This document shows, one piece after another, positions 26,779 to 35,083 of a stretch of 37,149 bases of DNA (position 1 is the first letter of the stretch; the number at the start of each line of letters is the position of its first letter). Under the pieces are notes generated by a model that was not told the origin of the DNA, did no database searches, and saw nothing but the letters and a program-made list of their open reading frames with translations. Origin of the DNA: an uncultured Bacteroidota bacterium (GTDB lineage: Bacteria; Bacteroidota; Bacteroidia; Flavobacteriales; Flavobacteriaceae); contig CABWYN010000010.1 of assembly GCA_902509675.1 (NCBI GenBank), positions 1 through 37,149 on the forward strand, written 5' to 3'. The translations under genes were made by a program, and so were the position numbers.

Positions 26779-26890
26779 TAAAAAATCTTTAAATTAAGTC
26801 TGTGTTCGGTTAATATCAGCTTGGTTTTTACTAAATTTATCTGATTTAAAATAATATTCAGTAAAGGTATCAACTTTTTAAATTTACGAA

Positions 26891-27487
26891 ATGTTTCTTG
26901 AAAATACTTTAAACTTTAACAAACAAACGGGATGGATTGAGGTTGTATGCGGTTCTATGTTTTCCGGAAAAACAGAAGAACTTATTAGAAGAATGCGTCG
27001 TGCCCAATATGCCAATTTGGATATAATTATTTTCAAACCCAAAATTGACACTCGAGACAAAAAAGATAAAGTTGTCTCTCATGATGATTCAGAAATTGAG
27101 TGTGAAACCATTAAAAAAGCTGCTGACATTTATAAAAGGGTAAAAAATTATAGAGTTGTTGGAGTTGATGAGGCGCAATTTTTTGATGATGAGATTGTAG
27201 ATGTTTGTAATGCTTTAGCTAATAACGGTGTGAGAGTAATTGTTGCGGGGCTTGATATGGATTATAAGGGAGTTCCCTTCAAAAACATGGCTAATCTAAT
27301 GGCAACTGCTGAGTATGTTACGAAAGTTCATGCAATATGTCCAAAAACAGGTGGGCTTGCTCAGTACAGTTACAGAAAAGCAAAAAGTAAGAAAAGAATT
27401 CTTGTGGGAAAAGGCGATGAATATATGCCTCTGAGCCGAGCCGCTTATTTTAAAAAATCAAATAAAAAAGAAAAAAAATCAAAGTGA
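26891..27487 (+). CDS. tdk: Thymidine kinase (type II)
   Basis: A 198-residue thymidine kinase for pyrimidine salvage. The P-loop 'GSMFSGKT' (21-28), 'KPKIDTRD' and the DEAQFF motif with catalytic Glu94 ('VGVDEAQFFDD') are intact, and the lasso region 'GGLAQYSYRK' is present. The structural zinc site normally built by two C-x-x-C pairs is largely gone: the first pair reads C150-P-K-T and the second S182-R-A-A. As I recall, Bacteroidota homologues show similar replacements, so the protein is probably functional without zinc. The next gene, alr, begins 38 nt later. Confidence 0.96.
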   Translation: MFLENTLNFNKQTGWIEVVCGSMFSGKTEELIRRMRRAQYANLDIIIFKPKIDTRDKKDKVVSHDDSEIECETIKKAADIYKRVKNYRVVGVDEAQFFDDEIVDVCNALANNGVRVIVAGLDMDYKGVPFKNMANLMATAEYVTKVHAICPKTGGLAQYSYRKAKSKKRILVGKGDEYMPLSRAAYFKKSNKKEKKSK

Positions 27488-27525
27488 ATGGAGGCTGAAA
27501 ATATTTCAGATAAAAAAATAAGAGA

Positions 27526-28614
27526 TTGAAAAAAACTGTGTTAGAAATTGATCTTAAAGCTCTTGAGCACAACTTTACATTAATTGCTTCCAAATTAAAA
27601 CCTGAAACTAAATTCATGGCAGTAGTTAAAGCCAATGGCTATGGATCAGATAGCGTTGCGGTTGCAAAAAAACTGATTTCTTTAGGGGTTGATTACTTTG
27701 CTGTTGCCTTTGCAGATGAAGGGGTTAGGCTTAGAGAGTCGGGAATAAAAACCCCAATATTAGTTTTACTTCCTCAAGTTGAATCCATTAAAAAAATTAT
27801 AAAATATAAACTTGAGCCTAGTTTATACTCTTTTTATTTTCTTGAAAAATTCATTTCATTTCTTGATTTAAATTCTATTGATTCTTTTGACTGTCACTTT
27901 AAAATTAATAGTGGATTAAACAGGGTTGGATTTAATGATGGGCAAGTTAAAAAAGCAATCAAAAAAATCATAAGTTCTGGGAAAATCAAACTGCTTAGCC
28001 TGTATTCTCACCTGGCTGCTAGCGAGGATTTAAACGAAAGGAATTTTACTATTTCACAAATAAACCTTTTTAAAAAAATAACTTCACACATAAAATCAAA
28101 GCTGACTTATACCCCCCTGTTACACATGTCAAACACCTCTGGTATTTTAAATTACCCCGAATGCGAATTTGATATGGTAAGGGCTGGTATTGGGATATAT
28201 GGGTGCAGTAATATGTTAATCAAAGAGTTAAAAGCTGTTCACTCATTAAAGTCGATAATTTCTCAAGTCATTGAAGCGAGAGAAGGAGACTCAATCGGCT
28301 ATAATCGATCATTTATATGCAAAGAAGATACAAAAATTGGAGTTGTTCCTTTGGGGCACGCCGACGGAATTAGCAGAGAGTTTTCAAAAAATGGCCAGGT
28401 ATATATTATGGGTAAAAAATCTAACATAATTGGAAATATATGTATGGATGTTTTTATGGTGAACTTAAAGGGTATTGACGCGGCTGAGGGCGATGAAGTA
28501 ATACTTTTTGATAAACAAAATAATGCTGAGAATTTTGCACTTACTGTAGGCACAATTTCCTATGAAGTTTTAACCAATTTATCATCTAGAATTGAAAGAA
28601 AGATTATTAACTAA
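27526..28614 (+). CDS. alr: Alanine racemase
   Basis: A 362-residue PLP enzyme that makes D-alanine for peptidoglycan. The PLP lysine is Lys35 in 'AVVKANGYGSD', the catalytic tyrosine lies in 'SIGYNRSF', and 'AGIGIYG' and 'GNICMDVFMV' are further family segments. The start is TTG at 27526: an in-frame TAA lies at 27511-27513 and the only other early candidate is GTG at 27538, which would trim four residues; no ATG occurs before Met31. It is co-oriented with tdk and probably transcribed with it. Confidence 0.95.
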   Translation: MKKTVLEIDLKALEHNFTLIASKLKPETKFMAVVKANGYGSDSVAVAKKLISLGVDYFAVAFADEGVRLRESGIKTPILVLLPQVESIKKIIKYKLEPSLYSFYFLEKFISFLDLNSIDSFDCHFKINSGLNRVGFNDGQVKKAIKKIISSGKIKLLSLYSHLAASEDLNERNFTISQINLFKKITSHIKSKLTYTPLLHMSNTSGILNYPECEFDMVRAGIGIYGCSNMLIKELKAVHSLKSIISQVIEAREGDSIGYNRSFICKEDTKIGVVPLGHADGISREFSKNGQVYIMGKKSNIIGNICMDVFMVNLKGIDAAEGDEVILFDKQNNAENFALTVGTISYEVLTNLSSRIERKIIN

Positions 28615-28664
28615 CAATTGGATTAAACTCTATTTTTTATTTAAGAGCTCTCTATTAAAAAACC

Positions 28665-31600
28665 TTAATTAATTTTTATTACACGTTTTGTTGAGGTTGA
28701 ATTTTGATCAGACACTTTTATTATATAAACGCCTTCTGAATACATGCTCATATCGATTTTTGAAATGTTAAAGTCTTGATAGAGCTTCTGACCTGTTAAG
28801 GAATAAATTTCAACATTGTATTTTTCTGAACGCCCGCTTATGTTAAGAATATGATTCACTGGGTTTGGATAAATTTTTATCGAATCGAATTCTATATTTT
28901 GAGGGCTGGAAAGGTTTGAATTATTAGGTGCATTAGGGCTTCCAAAGTCGTTAATACAGTCCCAATTTTCCGCATTATAGTTGTCCAAATTAGGGTTAAT
29001 TAATTCAAGTGTATAGCCTGTACCGTCAGCACACGAAGGCCAGTCCGAAATGTTTTCAAAGCAATTTGCTAATACATTTTCCCCTTCAAGGGTGTCTCCA
29101 AATTCTCCAAATGAAATTAAATCTCCAACACCATCAATAATTTCCCAAGACACTTCTGAAGACCAAGATCCATCAGTCCAAGCAAGTTCTATTGTTGCTC
29201 CGTGCATTATTTCAAATTGTATACTTGCCGAAGCCCCATCATCAAAAGTTGCTTGGGAGTATATAGTTTGGCCGTCGGCAATAATATCTACTGCGTTTCC
29301 TTGCCATCCATCGCCATAGGAATCTATCATGTTTAAAGTATGATTACAATCAGAGCTATAATCCTCAATATCATAATAAACTTCATCTATAAGTTTACTT
29401 GTTGAATTAAATAGTCTTACTGCATCAGAGCCGCCAAGACCAAACCCTAACTCGCCTATAAATGGAATTCCTGGATAAGCATTGCTAAAGTCTGATTCAT
29501 TCTTAACAACTACTAAAAACCCTTCTGGCTCAATTACTGTTGATTGAGGAATATTATAAACATGATTGTTATTGTCGTCTTTGATTTGCCAATTTGATAA
29601 GTCAATAGCATATGATTTTGGATTATATAATTCTAGCCAGTCATTTGGGCTAAAGTCTTCGTCAGATCTATAATTAATCTCATTTATTATAACTGATTCA
29701 ATTTCGATTCGAACTGAATCCTCAAAAGAACATATTTCTTGTGAGTCGTTTACCACAATATTATAAAGTCCAGACGGCAATTCAGTAAAGAAATTGTCTT
29801 CATAGAAATTTTGCCCCCCATCAATACTGTATTGATAAGGGCCAACTCCCGAGCTAGGAATTATCGTTATGCTTCCATCAGTTGAAATACTAGATGGAAC
29901 TCCGATAACTTCAAAGTCTACGGATGTTAAGCTACAAGATTCAATTGTAACATTTTGCTCAAATATACACGCGCCGGCAGATCCAATTATTGAAACATTG
30001 TAATCTCCTGCTGATAAATCTGCAAAACCACTTGTTTCAAAAAATGACTGCCCTCCATCAATACTATATTGGAATGGGCCAACACCAGACGATACAGCAA
30101 TTGAGATATAACCATCTTCAGACTCTTCAGAGCTTGTGTTGGTGACGTCAATTTCAGCTAAAATTTCACATGCATTTTCGTCTAAACAAAATGTTTCCTG
30201 TGTGAAATTTTCGAAAGCTCCATTATTCTCAAAAATCATATTGCCGCTTGAATCAAGCATCATGAAGTCGCCTTCTCCATAGCCACAACAAATTCCATCA
30301 CCATATGAGTCAAAGAAATCTAGCGTAAAACAAGATTCGTAATTGACACAAATTTCTTCAGTATAATACTCACTATCTGAATTTAAAGAGCCTGCAGAAA
30401 TAACTTCATTTGTATTATTATCATATAATTTCCAAGAGGTTTCCTCTGGATAATCATCCGGGTTAATAATAAAAGTAATTGTGTCATAAGACGACTCAAG
30501 TGATGTTGTGGTTGAAACATTGTTGTTGATTGTATTCTGATCATTTTGGGTGTTAACAGAAAATAAATCAAATGTTATTTCATTTGATTCTTGAAGGTTT
30601 TGATCTATGATTATTGTTATAATTTCTTGATCTAAATAAGGAATATCGGCAAGTGTGTAACTTTCAAAAGATGATAAGCCGTTAACCTGAATCTCCATTT
30701 CAACTTCGTTTATTATCTCGTCTCCGAGATTTGAAATAATTAAATCAATTTCGACTATTTCGTCACATAAGACTCTAACATTGTCAATTTCTAAAGCTCC
30801 GTCAAACTGCAGTATATTGCTTATTGTGGTTGTCAGCGAATCATTATTCTCATACACATCATCGGGGTGACTAACATTAACCGTAACATCATAATCGCCG
30901 TTATTTGATAAATCTATAGGCACTGAAAATTGAAAATCGGATTCATTAAAAGGCTGAATTGTTTCTGAAATGGTAATTGTTTCAAGTGTTTGTTCGTTTA
31001 ATATAAGTTCAATATCAAATTCACTCATATCGTTTAAACCATTATTTGAAATTGTAACGGTAACCAGTTCATCATCGCTAAGACCAGACGATGTTACCGG
31101 ATTAGTAATTCCTTCAACAGCCAAATCATAATCGCCAACTATATCTGCCCAAAAAGAAACCCATGGTCGAGCTTGCTTAATAGCTAATTGATTTTGAGCT
31201 GTTACTTTGTATTCAATGTCCATAGCAAAGTCCTCTTGACCGGCAACATCATAAAGAATTGCAAATTCATCATGAATTACAGTCAAGTAGTCTCGCATTT
31301 GATCTAAATACTCTTCATCCATTATTAGCTCGCCAGCATTGACCAGGTTTGAGAGTCGAAGAACTAGATAGCCTCCAGATTGAGACGGGTCTCTGTATAG
31401 TAAAATTTCTTCTGGAACAGAATTTGGATCAGGATTCGTAATTAATGATTCTCCAACCTGAGTGTTCAAGTAGAATGTCTCTTCTGTTTCGTAAATGGGA
31501 TCAATACTAATTCCCACTCCATTTGATTGCTCCTGCTGAAAATTGGGGTGACAAAGTAAACCCATAGCTGCAGTGAAATGATCAATTCTATAAAAATCTC

Positions 31601-33356
31601 TTTCCTCATAAGCTCTAAAATTCCACATACTAGCGTATACTTGTTTTACAGATTTTGAAATATGCCCCTCGTCTGGGTATTGGGTTTTAGATGTGTACAA
31701 ACCTGCTCCACTAAAACCCGGCAGATCTTCATTATTTGTGCTAGATCTGACCCTAACAGCTGTTCCCTCGGGGAAACCGTCATGCATTGCTTGCAAGTCA
31801 TCTAACATCCACTGAGGCATTGGTGCATCTTTGATCGCTGTTCTTAGCATTTCCAAACGACTAACCCTAAAATTGATATCATTTTGAAAGCTTGGATTGT
31901 CAATGATTGTTTGAACTTCCTCATAAAAATTATTAAACTGCATGAATTCATCATAATAATAAAATGGTATACCGAATCCGTTGGGAATGGTGCCGTTGGG
32001 AAATTCAAAAGTCCGCATCGTTGAAACATTAGAACATTTTGCTCCAAATGCTGTTGACATTTCAAAATCAATTTCGTCTAGCGGTAATATCTCAGTAAAG
32101 CTTAGATCACGAATCGGAAACTGAGGTTCAGATGGCCTTATGTTTTCATACCAATCATTGACTTCATCAAGAGTGGCTTCTCTAATCTCATAACTGTCGT
32201 TCTCTACCTTATAATATATATATCCGTTCAAAAGATTTGCTATTTCATTTATTGACAAGGGATCCGCTATGTATGCATTAGGAACATTGTCTTGGATGGC
32301 ACGAAGATTTACGTGAGATAGTGGGGTTTGAATGACTGATGTAATTATTCCGCCAACCCTTGGCAATGAGTTTGGAAGGGCGTCGTAAAGAACTATGTCT
32401 CTACTCCCAGGGGTCTCACTAAGATTTTCCATGTGTCTGAAAAAACCGTATCCTTCTGACAAATGAAAGGGTATGTAGTTTACCTCCGCGAAAACATCAG
32501 TTTCTAAAACCACATCAAATCTAGAGTCTACAAATTGATCTGCATAATTATTAATGTGATTGTTTTCATCTGCCTGACCAATAAAATGATTCATATTGTT
32601 TTGTAAAAAAGGCATGCTTGCTACCAACAATTCATAGGTTCTCTGCGTATTTTCAAAATTATATGCATCCCCAAAAGAAAAATTAAATGAATATGTCCCT
32701 ATAATCCCGTTTGGCATAATAGTATTTGGGTTAAAAACAATCTCACCTGACGCATCATCACCTGTGACTGTAGCGTCTATTCCATTCCAAAAGCTAGCAT
32801 GAATTGTGTAGGTATTGCTGTTTATAAAATAAACTTTTGGCTCAGGTGTATCTCTATCCAAAATTCCAAACTTAACATAAAGCTGATCATCTAAAAATGG
32901 AGCCCAACTAACATTATTAACTGTAGCCAATTCCATAAATGTATCAGCATCAGGAATAGATGTTGCCCCGTCAATAAAATCAATTGCGCCGGCATTATTG
33001 AAAGGTGAGTCGGTTGGCATATTATTAAATTCTGTAATGTCGTCAATTCCATCACCATCATAATCGTCAGGATCATTGACATTATGCTCTGTGATAGAAT
33101 AGTTTTCTAGCGGATATGCTTGTGACGGCTCCGAGATGATCATAGTACCGTTTACTCCAATTGTTAGGGATGATGCCCAATTAAATTCTGAGTTGTGCTG
33201 AGCATGAAGAACGTAGTATTTACCTTGCTGACCCTGGATCGACAACTGAACTTGTCCAAGGTTATTAACGGAATAGTTGTCAATCGTCACATTTTGGGCA
33301 AAACAAAAAATTTGACAAAAAAATAAAAAAATAGCTGTTAGTAAATAGTTCTTCAT
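28665..33356 (-). CDS. Giant T9SS-secreted protein with glucan-water-dikinase-like phosphohistidine and ATP-grasp domains
   Basis: The 1,563-residue protein has, in order: signal peptide (1-20); a 'DYDGDGIDD' calcium-loop-like stretch (98-106); a PEP-utilizer-type phosphohistidine domain (about 318-385) with His348 in 'TPLSHVNLRA'; a PPDK/PEP-synthase-type ATP-grasp domain (about 430-735) with 'GAKCSNVSTM', 'VRSSTNNEDLPGFSGAGLY', 'SNGVGIS', 'DIEYKV' and 'IKQARPW'; two CARDB-like domains (about 742-950); a DSYGDG module (about 1003-1058); two SprB-like repeats (1063-1220); a lamin-tail domain (1221-1480) interrupted by another DSYGDGW module (1336-1432); and a T9SS sorting domain ('IKIYPNPVNHILNI', 1490-1563). 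The His-then-ATP order and 'SHV-(S/N)-(V/L)-RA' match glucan water dikinases, and the pyruvate barrel of PPDK is absent. The catalytic positions I can compare are kept. Function outside the cell is unknown. Confidence 0.9.
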   Translation of the reverse strand: MKNYLLTAIFLFFCQIFCFAQNVTIDNYSVNNLGQVQLSIQGQQGKYYVLHAQHNSEFNWASSLTIGVNGTMIISEPSQAYPLENYSITEHNVNDPDDYDGDGIDDITEFNNMPTDSPFNNAGAIDFIDGATSIPDADTFMELATVNNVSWAPFLDDQLYVKFGILDRDTPEPKVYFINSNTYTIHASFWNGIDATVTGDDASGEIVFNPNTIMPNGIIGTYSFNFSFGDAYNFENTQRTYELLVASMPFLQNNMNHFIGQADENNHINNYADQFVDSRFDVVLETDVFAEVNYIPFHLSEGYGFFRHMENLSETPGSRDIVLYDALPNSLPRVGGIITSVIQTPLSHVNLRAIQDNVPNAYIADPLSINEIANLLNGYIYYKVENDSYEIREATLDEVNDWYENIRPSEPQFPIRDLSFTEILPLDEIDFEMSTAFGAKCSNVSTMRTFEFPNGTIPNGFGIPFYYYDEFMQFNNFYEEVQTIIDNPSFQNDINFRVSRLEMLRTAIKDAPMPQWMLDDLQAMHDGFPEGTAVRVRSSTNNEDLPGFSGAGLYTSKTQYPDEGHISKSVKQVYASMWNFRAYEERDFYRIDHFTAAMGLLCHPNFQQEQSNGVGISIDPIYETEETFYLNTQVGESLITNPDPNSVPEEILLYRDPSQSGGYLVLRLSNLVNAGELIMDEEYLDQMRDYLTVIHDEFAILYDVAGQEDFAMDIEYKVTAQNQLAIKQARPWVSFWADIVGDYDLAVEGITNPVTSSGLSDDELVTVTISNNGLNDMSEFDIELILNEQTLETITISETIQPFNESDFQFSVPIDLSNNGDYDVTVNVSHPDDVYENNDSLTTTISNILQFDGALEIDNVRVLCDEIVEIDLIISNLGDEIINEVEMEIQVNGLSSFESYTLADIPYLDQEIITIIIDQNLQESNEITFDLFSVNTQNDQNTINNNVSTTTSLESSYDTITFIINPDDYPEETSWKLYDNNTNEVISAGSLNSDSEYYTEEICVNYESCFTLDFFDSYGDGICCGYGEGDFMMLDSSGNMIFENNGAFENFTQETFCLDENACEILAEIDVTNTSSEESEDGYISIAVSSGVGPFQYSIDGGQSFFETSGFADLSAGDYNVSIIGSAGACIFEQNVTIESCSLTSVDFEVIGVPSSISTDGSITIIPSSGVGPYQYSIDGGQNFYEDNFFTELPSGLYNIVVNDSQEICSFEDSVRIEIESVIINEINYRSDEDFSPNDWLELYNPKSYAIDLSNWQIKDDNNNHVYNIPQSTVIEPEGFLVVVKNESDFSNAYPGIPFIGELGFGLGGSDAVRLFNSTSKLIDEVYYDIEDYSSDCNHTLNMIDSYGDGWQGNAVDIIADGQTIYSQATFDDGASASIQFEIMHGATIELAWTDGSWSSEVSWEIIDGVGDLISFGEFGDTLEGENVLANCFENISDWPSCADGTGYTLELINPNLDNYNAENWDCINDFGSPNAPNNSNLSSPQNIEFDSIKIYPNPVNHILNISGRSEKYNVEIYSLTGQKLYQDFNISKIDMSMYSEGVYIIKVSDQNSTSTKRVIKIN
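29697..30170 (-). repeat. Two tandem SprB-like repeats inside the giant T9SS protein
   Basis: Residues 1063-1141 and 1142-1220 are two copies of a ~79-residue unit. Both contain 'SSGVGP(F/Y)QYSIDGGQ(S/N)F(F/Y)E', then '(D/E)L(S/P)(A/S)G(D/L)YN', and end with an E-S or I-E-S boundary. The DNA copies are diverged, so the duplication is old. Units of this kind are the repeated adhesin modules of flavobacterial surface proteins such as SprB. Confidence 0.8.
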
Positions 33357-33385
33357 TTTATCAAGAGTATTTACAATATATCATA

Positions 33386-33913
33386 TTATTTGCAATTAAA
33401 GCTTGTCTCGATCAGAAATAGTTCCTTTTTATCCTTGGTAATAACGATCTTATAAATACGATTATAAATGCTTTCATCAAATGGACCCATCACTTGTTCA
33501 GTCAATAATCCAGCCAGGACAGGTGTTGTATTACTGTGGCCAACAACTAAAGTATTTTGTTTTGAATTTATCAATAATTCTGAAAAAGATTTGAGATCGC
33601 TTGAATCATAATATTGTATTTCAAGAATCTTAGCTAATGCTATTGGCATAACCGTGTTTTTTGTTCTTGAATAGTTGGTGCTATAAATCTTCTCTATTTC
33701 GGTTTCTTGAAACAAATCTTTGAAAAAATCTGATCTTTTCACTCCACATTTTGTCAAAGGTGGGTTAGTTTGATTTTCTGATAGAAGATCTTTTTCAGCA
33801 TGTCTTATTAAATATATTGTAAAGTCTTCATTATTCGTTTGGGCGATTAAATAATTAAAGCCTAGAGGTATTAAAAGGGTTAAAAGAGTTAAAATTGATG
33901 CTGTCCTTTTCAT
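33386..33913 (-). CDS. Exported histidine phosphatase (SixA/phosphoglycerate-mutase-like)
   Basis: The track starts this frame at 33946, but the ATG at 33913 gives MKRTASILTLLTLLIPLGFN as a proper signal peptide (cleavage near 'LIAQ'), so I use it (175 residues). The catalytic phosphohistidine sits in 'YLIRHAEKD', the second His in 'VVGHSNTTP', and 'IYSTNYSRTKNT' holds the family's phosphate-pocket arginine. It resembles small SixA-like members of the histidine phosphatase superfamily, whose substrates range from phosphohistidine proteins to small metabolites. Its stop lies 29 nt before the start of the giant dikinase-like gene on the same strand, suggesting co-transcription. It should act in the periplasm; the substrate is unknown. 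Confidence 0.88.
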   Translation of the reverse strand: MKRTASILTLLTLLIPLGFNYLIAQTNNEDFTIYLIRHAEKDLLSENQTNPPLTKCGVKRSDFFKDLFQETEIEKIYSTNYSRTKNTVMPIALAKILEIQYYDSSDLKSFSELLINSKQNTLVVGHSNTTPVLAGLLTEQVMGPFDESIYNRIYKIVITKDKKELFLIETSFNCK

Positions 33914-33954
33914 AACACTGGGTAATAATAAATGTATAAAAAACATTATCGTTT

Positions 33955-33989
33955 ATGTTTCAAAAAGTACTTTTAACTTTTTGAAACAT
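33955..33989 (-). terminator. Perfect 14-bp inverted repeat overlapping the dehydrogenase stop codon; probable terminator
   Basis: ATGTTTCAAAAAGT (33955-33968) and its exact complement ACTTTTTGAAACAT (33976-33989) flank a 7-nt loop. One arm encodes the last residues of the dehydrogenase (NVSKS) and the stop codon lies in the loop. The stem is AT-rich and no U-tract follows directly, so it is not a textbook terminator. It ends the accB-accC-dehydrogenase unit and separates it from the phosphatase gene, whose start is 42 nt further on. An operator or mRNA-stability element is possible. Confidence 0.5.
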
Positions 33990-35082
33990 TATATATAACA
34001 TCTCTCTTTTTTAAGTAGTCGTTTATAGCTTCAAAATGTTCACCCAGAAATTCTGGCGGTGAAATTCCGGTTCTCATGAACTTTTTTTCTAAAATAAGGT
34101 TTGCAACCGCCGTGCAGGTAAAACCAGTGGTCCTGGCCATTGATATTGTGTTGTTTTGAAACCTGTCAAGAAGCGTGTAAGTATATTGTACCTCATTATC
34201 TTTCTCCATTCCTGTAATTTTAATTCGCATTACCGTGAAGTCTTCATCTCCTTCTTTCATTTGCCACTTTGGAAATAAAAGTTTTGCTGTAAGATCAATT
34301 GGTCTTATTTTATTGCCGTCAATTTCCAACGGCTCGTAGGAGAAATATCCGCATTCACGCAATACCTTTAAATACTCTACACACCCTGGGTACCTTAAGG
34401 TTTTCTCAATCATATTAGGAACATGGCTCATGGTTTCTATTAGTGTTCTCAGCCCGTCTGAGTTCCAGCTTTCAAGAGTTCCTATTTCATCAAATTCAAC
34501 CAGTTCTGTGTCAGAAAGAGCCTCTTTTGTTATTAGAGATTTATTAAGAACATATCGTGCAGGCCTTATATATTCTTCAATAACATCAATTGGTGAAAAA
34601 ACAGCCTGATATTCAAATGGCCATTCTCGTTTTTTAGGCAATCCCCCAACCAGACACTCATAATTTTCAATTGTCATGGTTTTGTCATGATGTGCAAAAA
34701 TTATATTTCCCATTCCCGGCGCAACACCACAATCCATAACAGCAACAACATTGTTATCTTTTGCTAATTGATCTAATTCGAAAGGGTCTTCTGGATAAAA
34801 TGATATGTCTACAATGTTTTTTTTTGCCAATATCACCTTCTTCATAGTTTGGTACCCCATAAATCCTGGAAGAGCTCCGACTACTAAATCACAGTCCTTG
34901 ATTACCTCATTCAAAACCGAAGAGCAGGAGACATCTTTGCATAACCTGATAACTTTTGAAGACCCTAGTTTATCCAGATTTTCTTTTGAAATATCAACAG
35001 AAGTCACTTTGTGTCTGTGAGAAAGATCTTGAGCCATTACCCTTCCTACTAGTCCACAACCTAAAACAACAATTTTTTTCAT
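33973..35082 (-). CDS. Saccharopine/lysine-dehydrogenase-like NAD(P)-binding oxidoreductase
   Basis: The track extends this frame to 35196, overlapping accC by 113 nt. The ATG at 35082 gives MKKIVVLGCGLVGRVMAQDL, an immediate Rossmann dinucleotide-binding start (G-x-G-x-x-G), and sits 1 nt after the accC stop, so I use it (369 residues). The N-terminal domain continues with 'DLVVGALPGFMG' and 'DISFYPED'; the C-terminal part ('DCGVAPGMGN', 'TLRYPGCVEYLKVLRECG') matches the saccharopine dehydrogenase C-terminal domain and resembles lysine 6-dehydrogenase. It probably oxidises an amino acid such as lysine or a lysine adduct. Linkage to acetyl-CoA carboxylase genes is positional only. Confidence 0.85.
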   Translation of the reverse strand: MKKIVVLGCGLVGRVMAQDLSHRHKVTSVDISKENLDKLGSSKVIRLCKDVSCSSVLNEVIKDCDLVVGALPGFMGYQTMKKVILAKKNIVDISFYPEDPFELDQLAKDNNVVAVMDCGVAPGMGNIIFAHHDKTMTIENYECLVGGLPKKREWPFEYQAVFSPIDVIEEYIRPARYVLNKSLITKEALSDTELVEFDEIGTLESWNSDGLRTLIETMSHVPNMIEKTLRYPGCVEYLKVLRECGYFSYEPLEIDGNKIRPIDLTAKLLFPKWQMKEGDEDFTVMRIKITGMEKDNEVQYTYTLLDRFQNNTISMARTTGFTCTAVANLILEKKFMRTGISPPEFLGEHFEAINDYLKKRDVIYNVSKS

Positions 35083-35083
35083 A

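Noticed and set aside
26779-26890. Possible promoters in the rsmI-tdk divergent gap (TAAATTTA twice)
   Set aside because: Both lack the final G of TAnnTTTG. One is 4 nt from the tdk ATG, and neither has a properly spaced TTG.
28615-28664. Possible terminator between alr and the giant gene, with AGAGCTCT palindrome
   Set aside because: The stem is only 4 bp per arm with no loop; no convincing hairpin with a U-tract on either strand.
29697-30170. Repeated DNA considered as a CRISPR or mobile repeat
   Set aside because: The similarity follows codons and encodes two protein repeats; there are no short identical repeats with spacers anywhere in the window.
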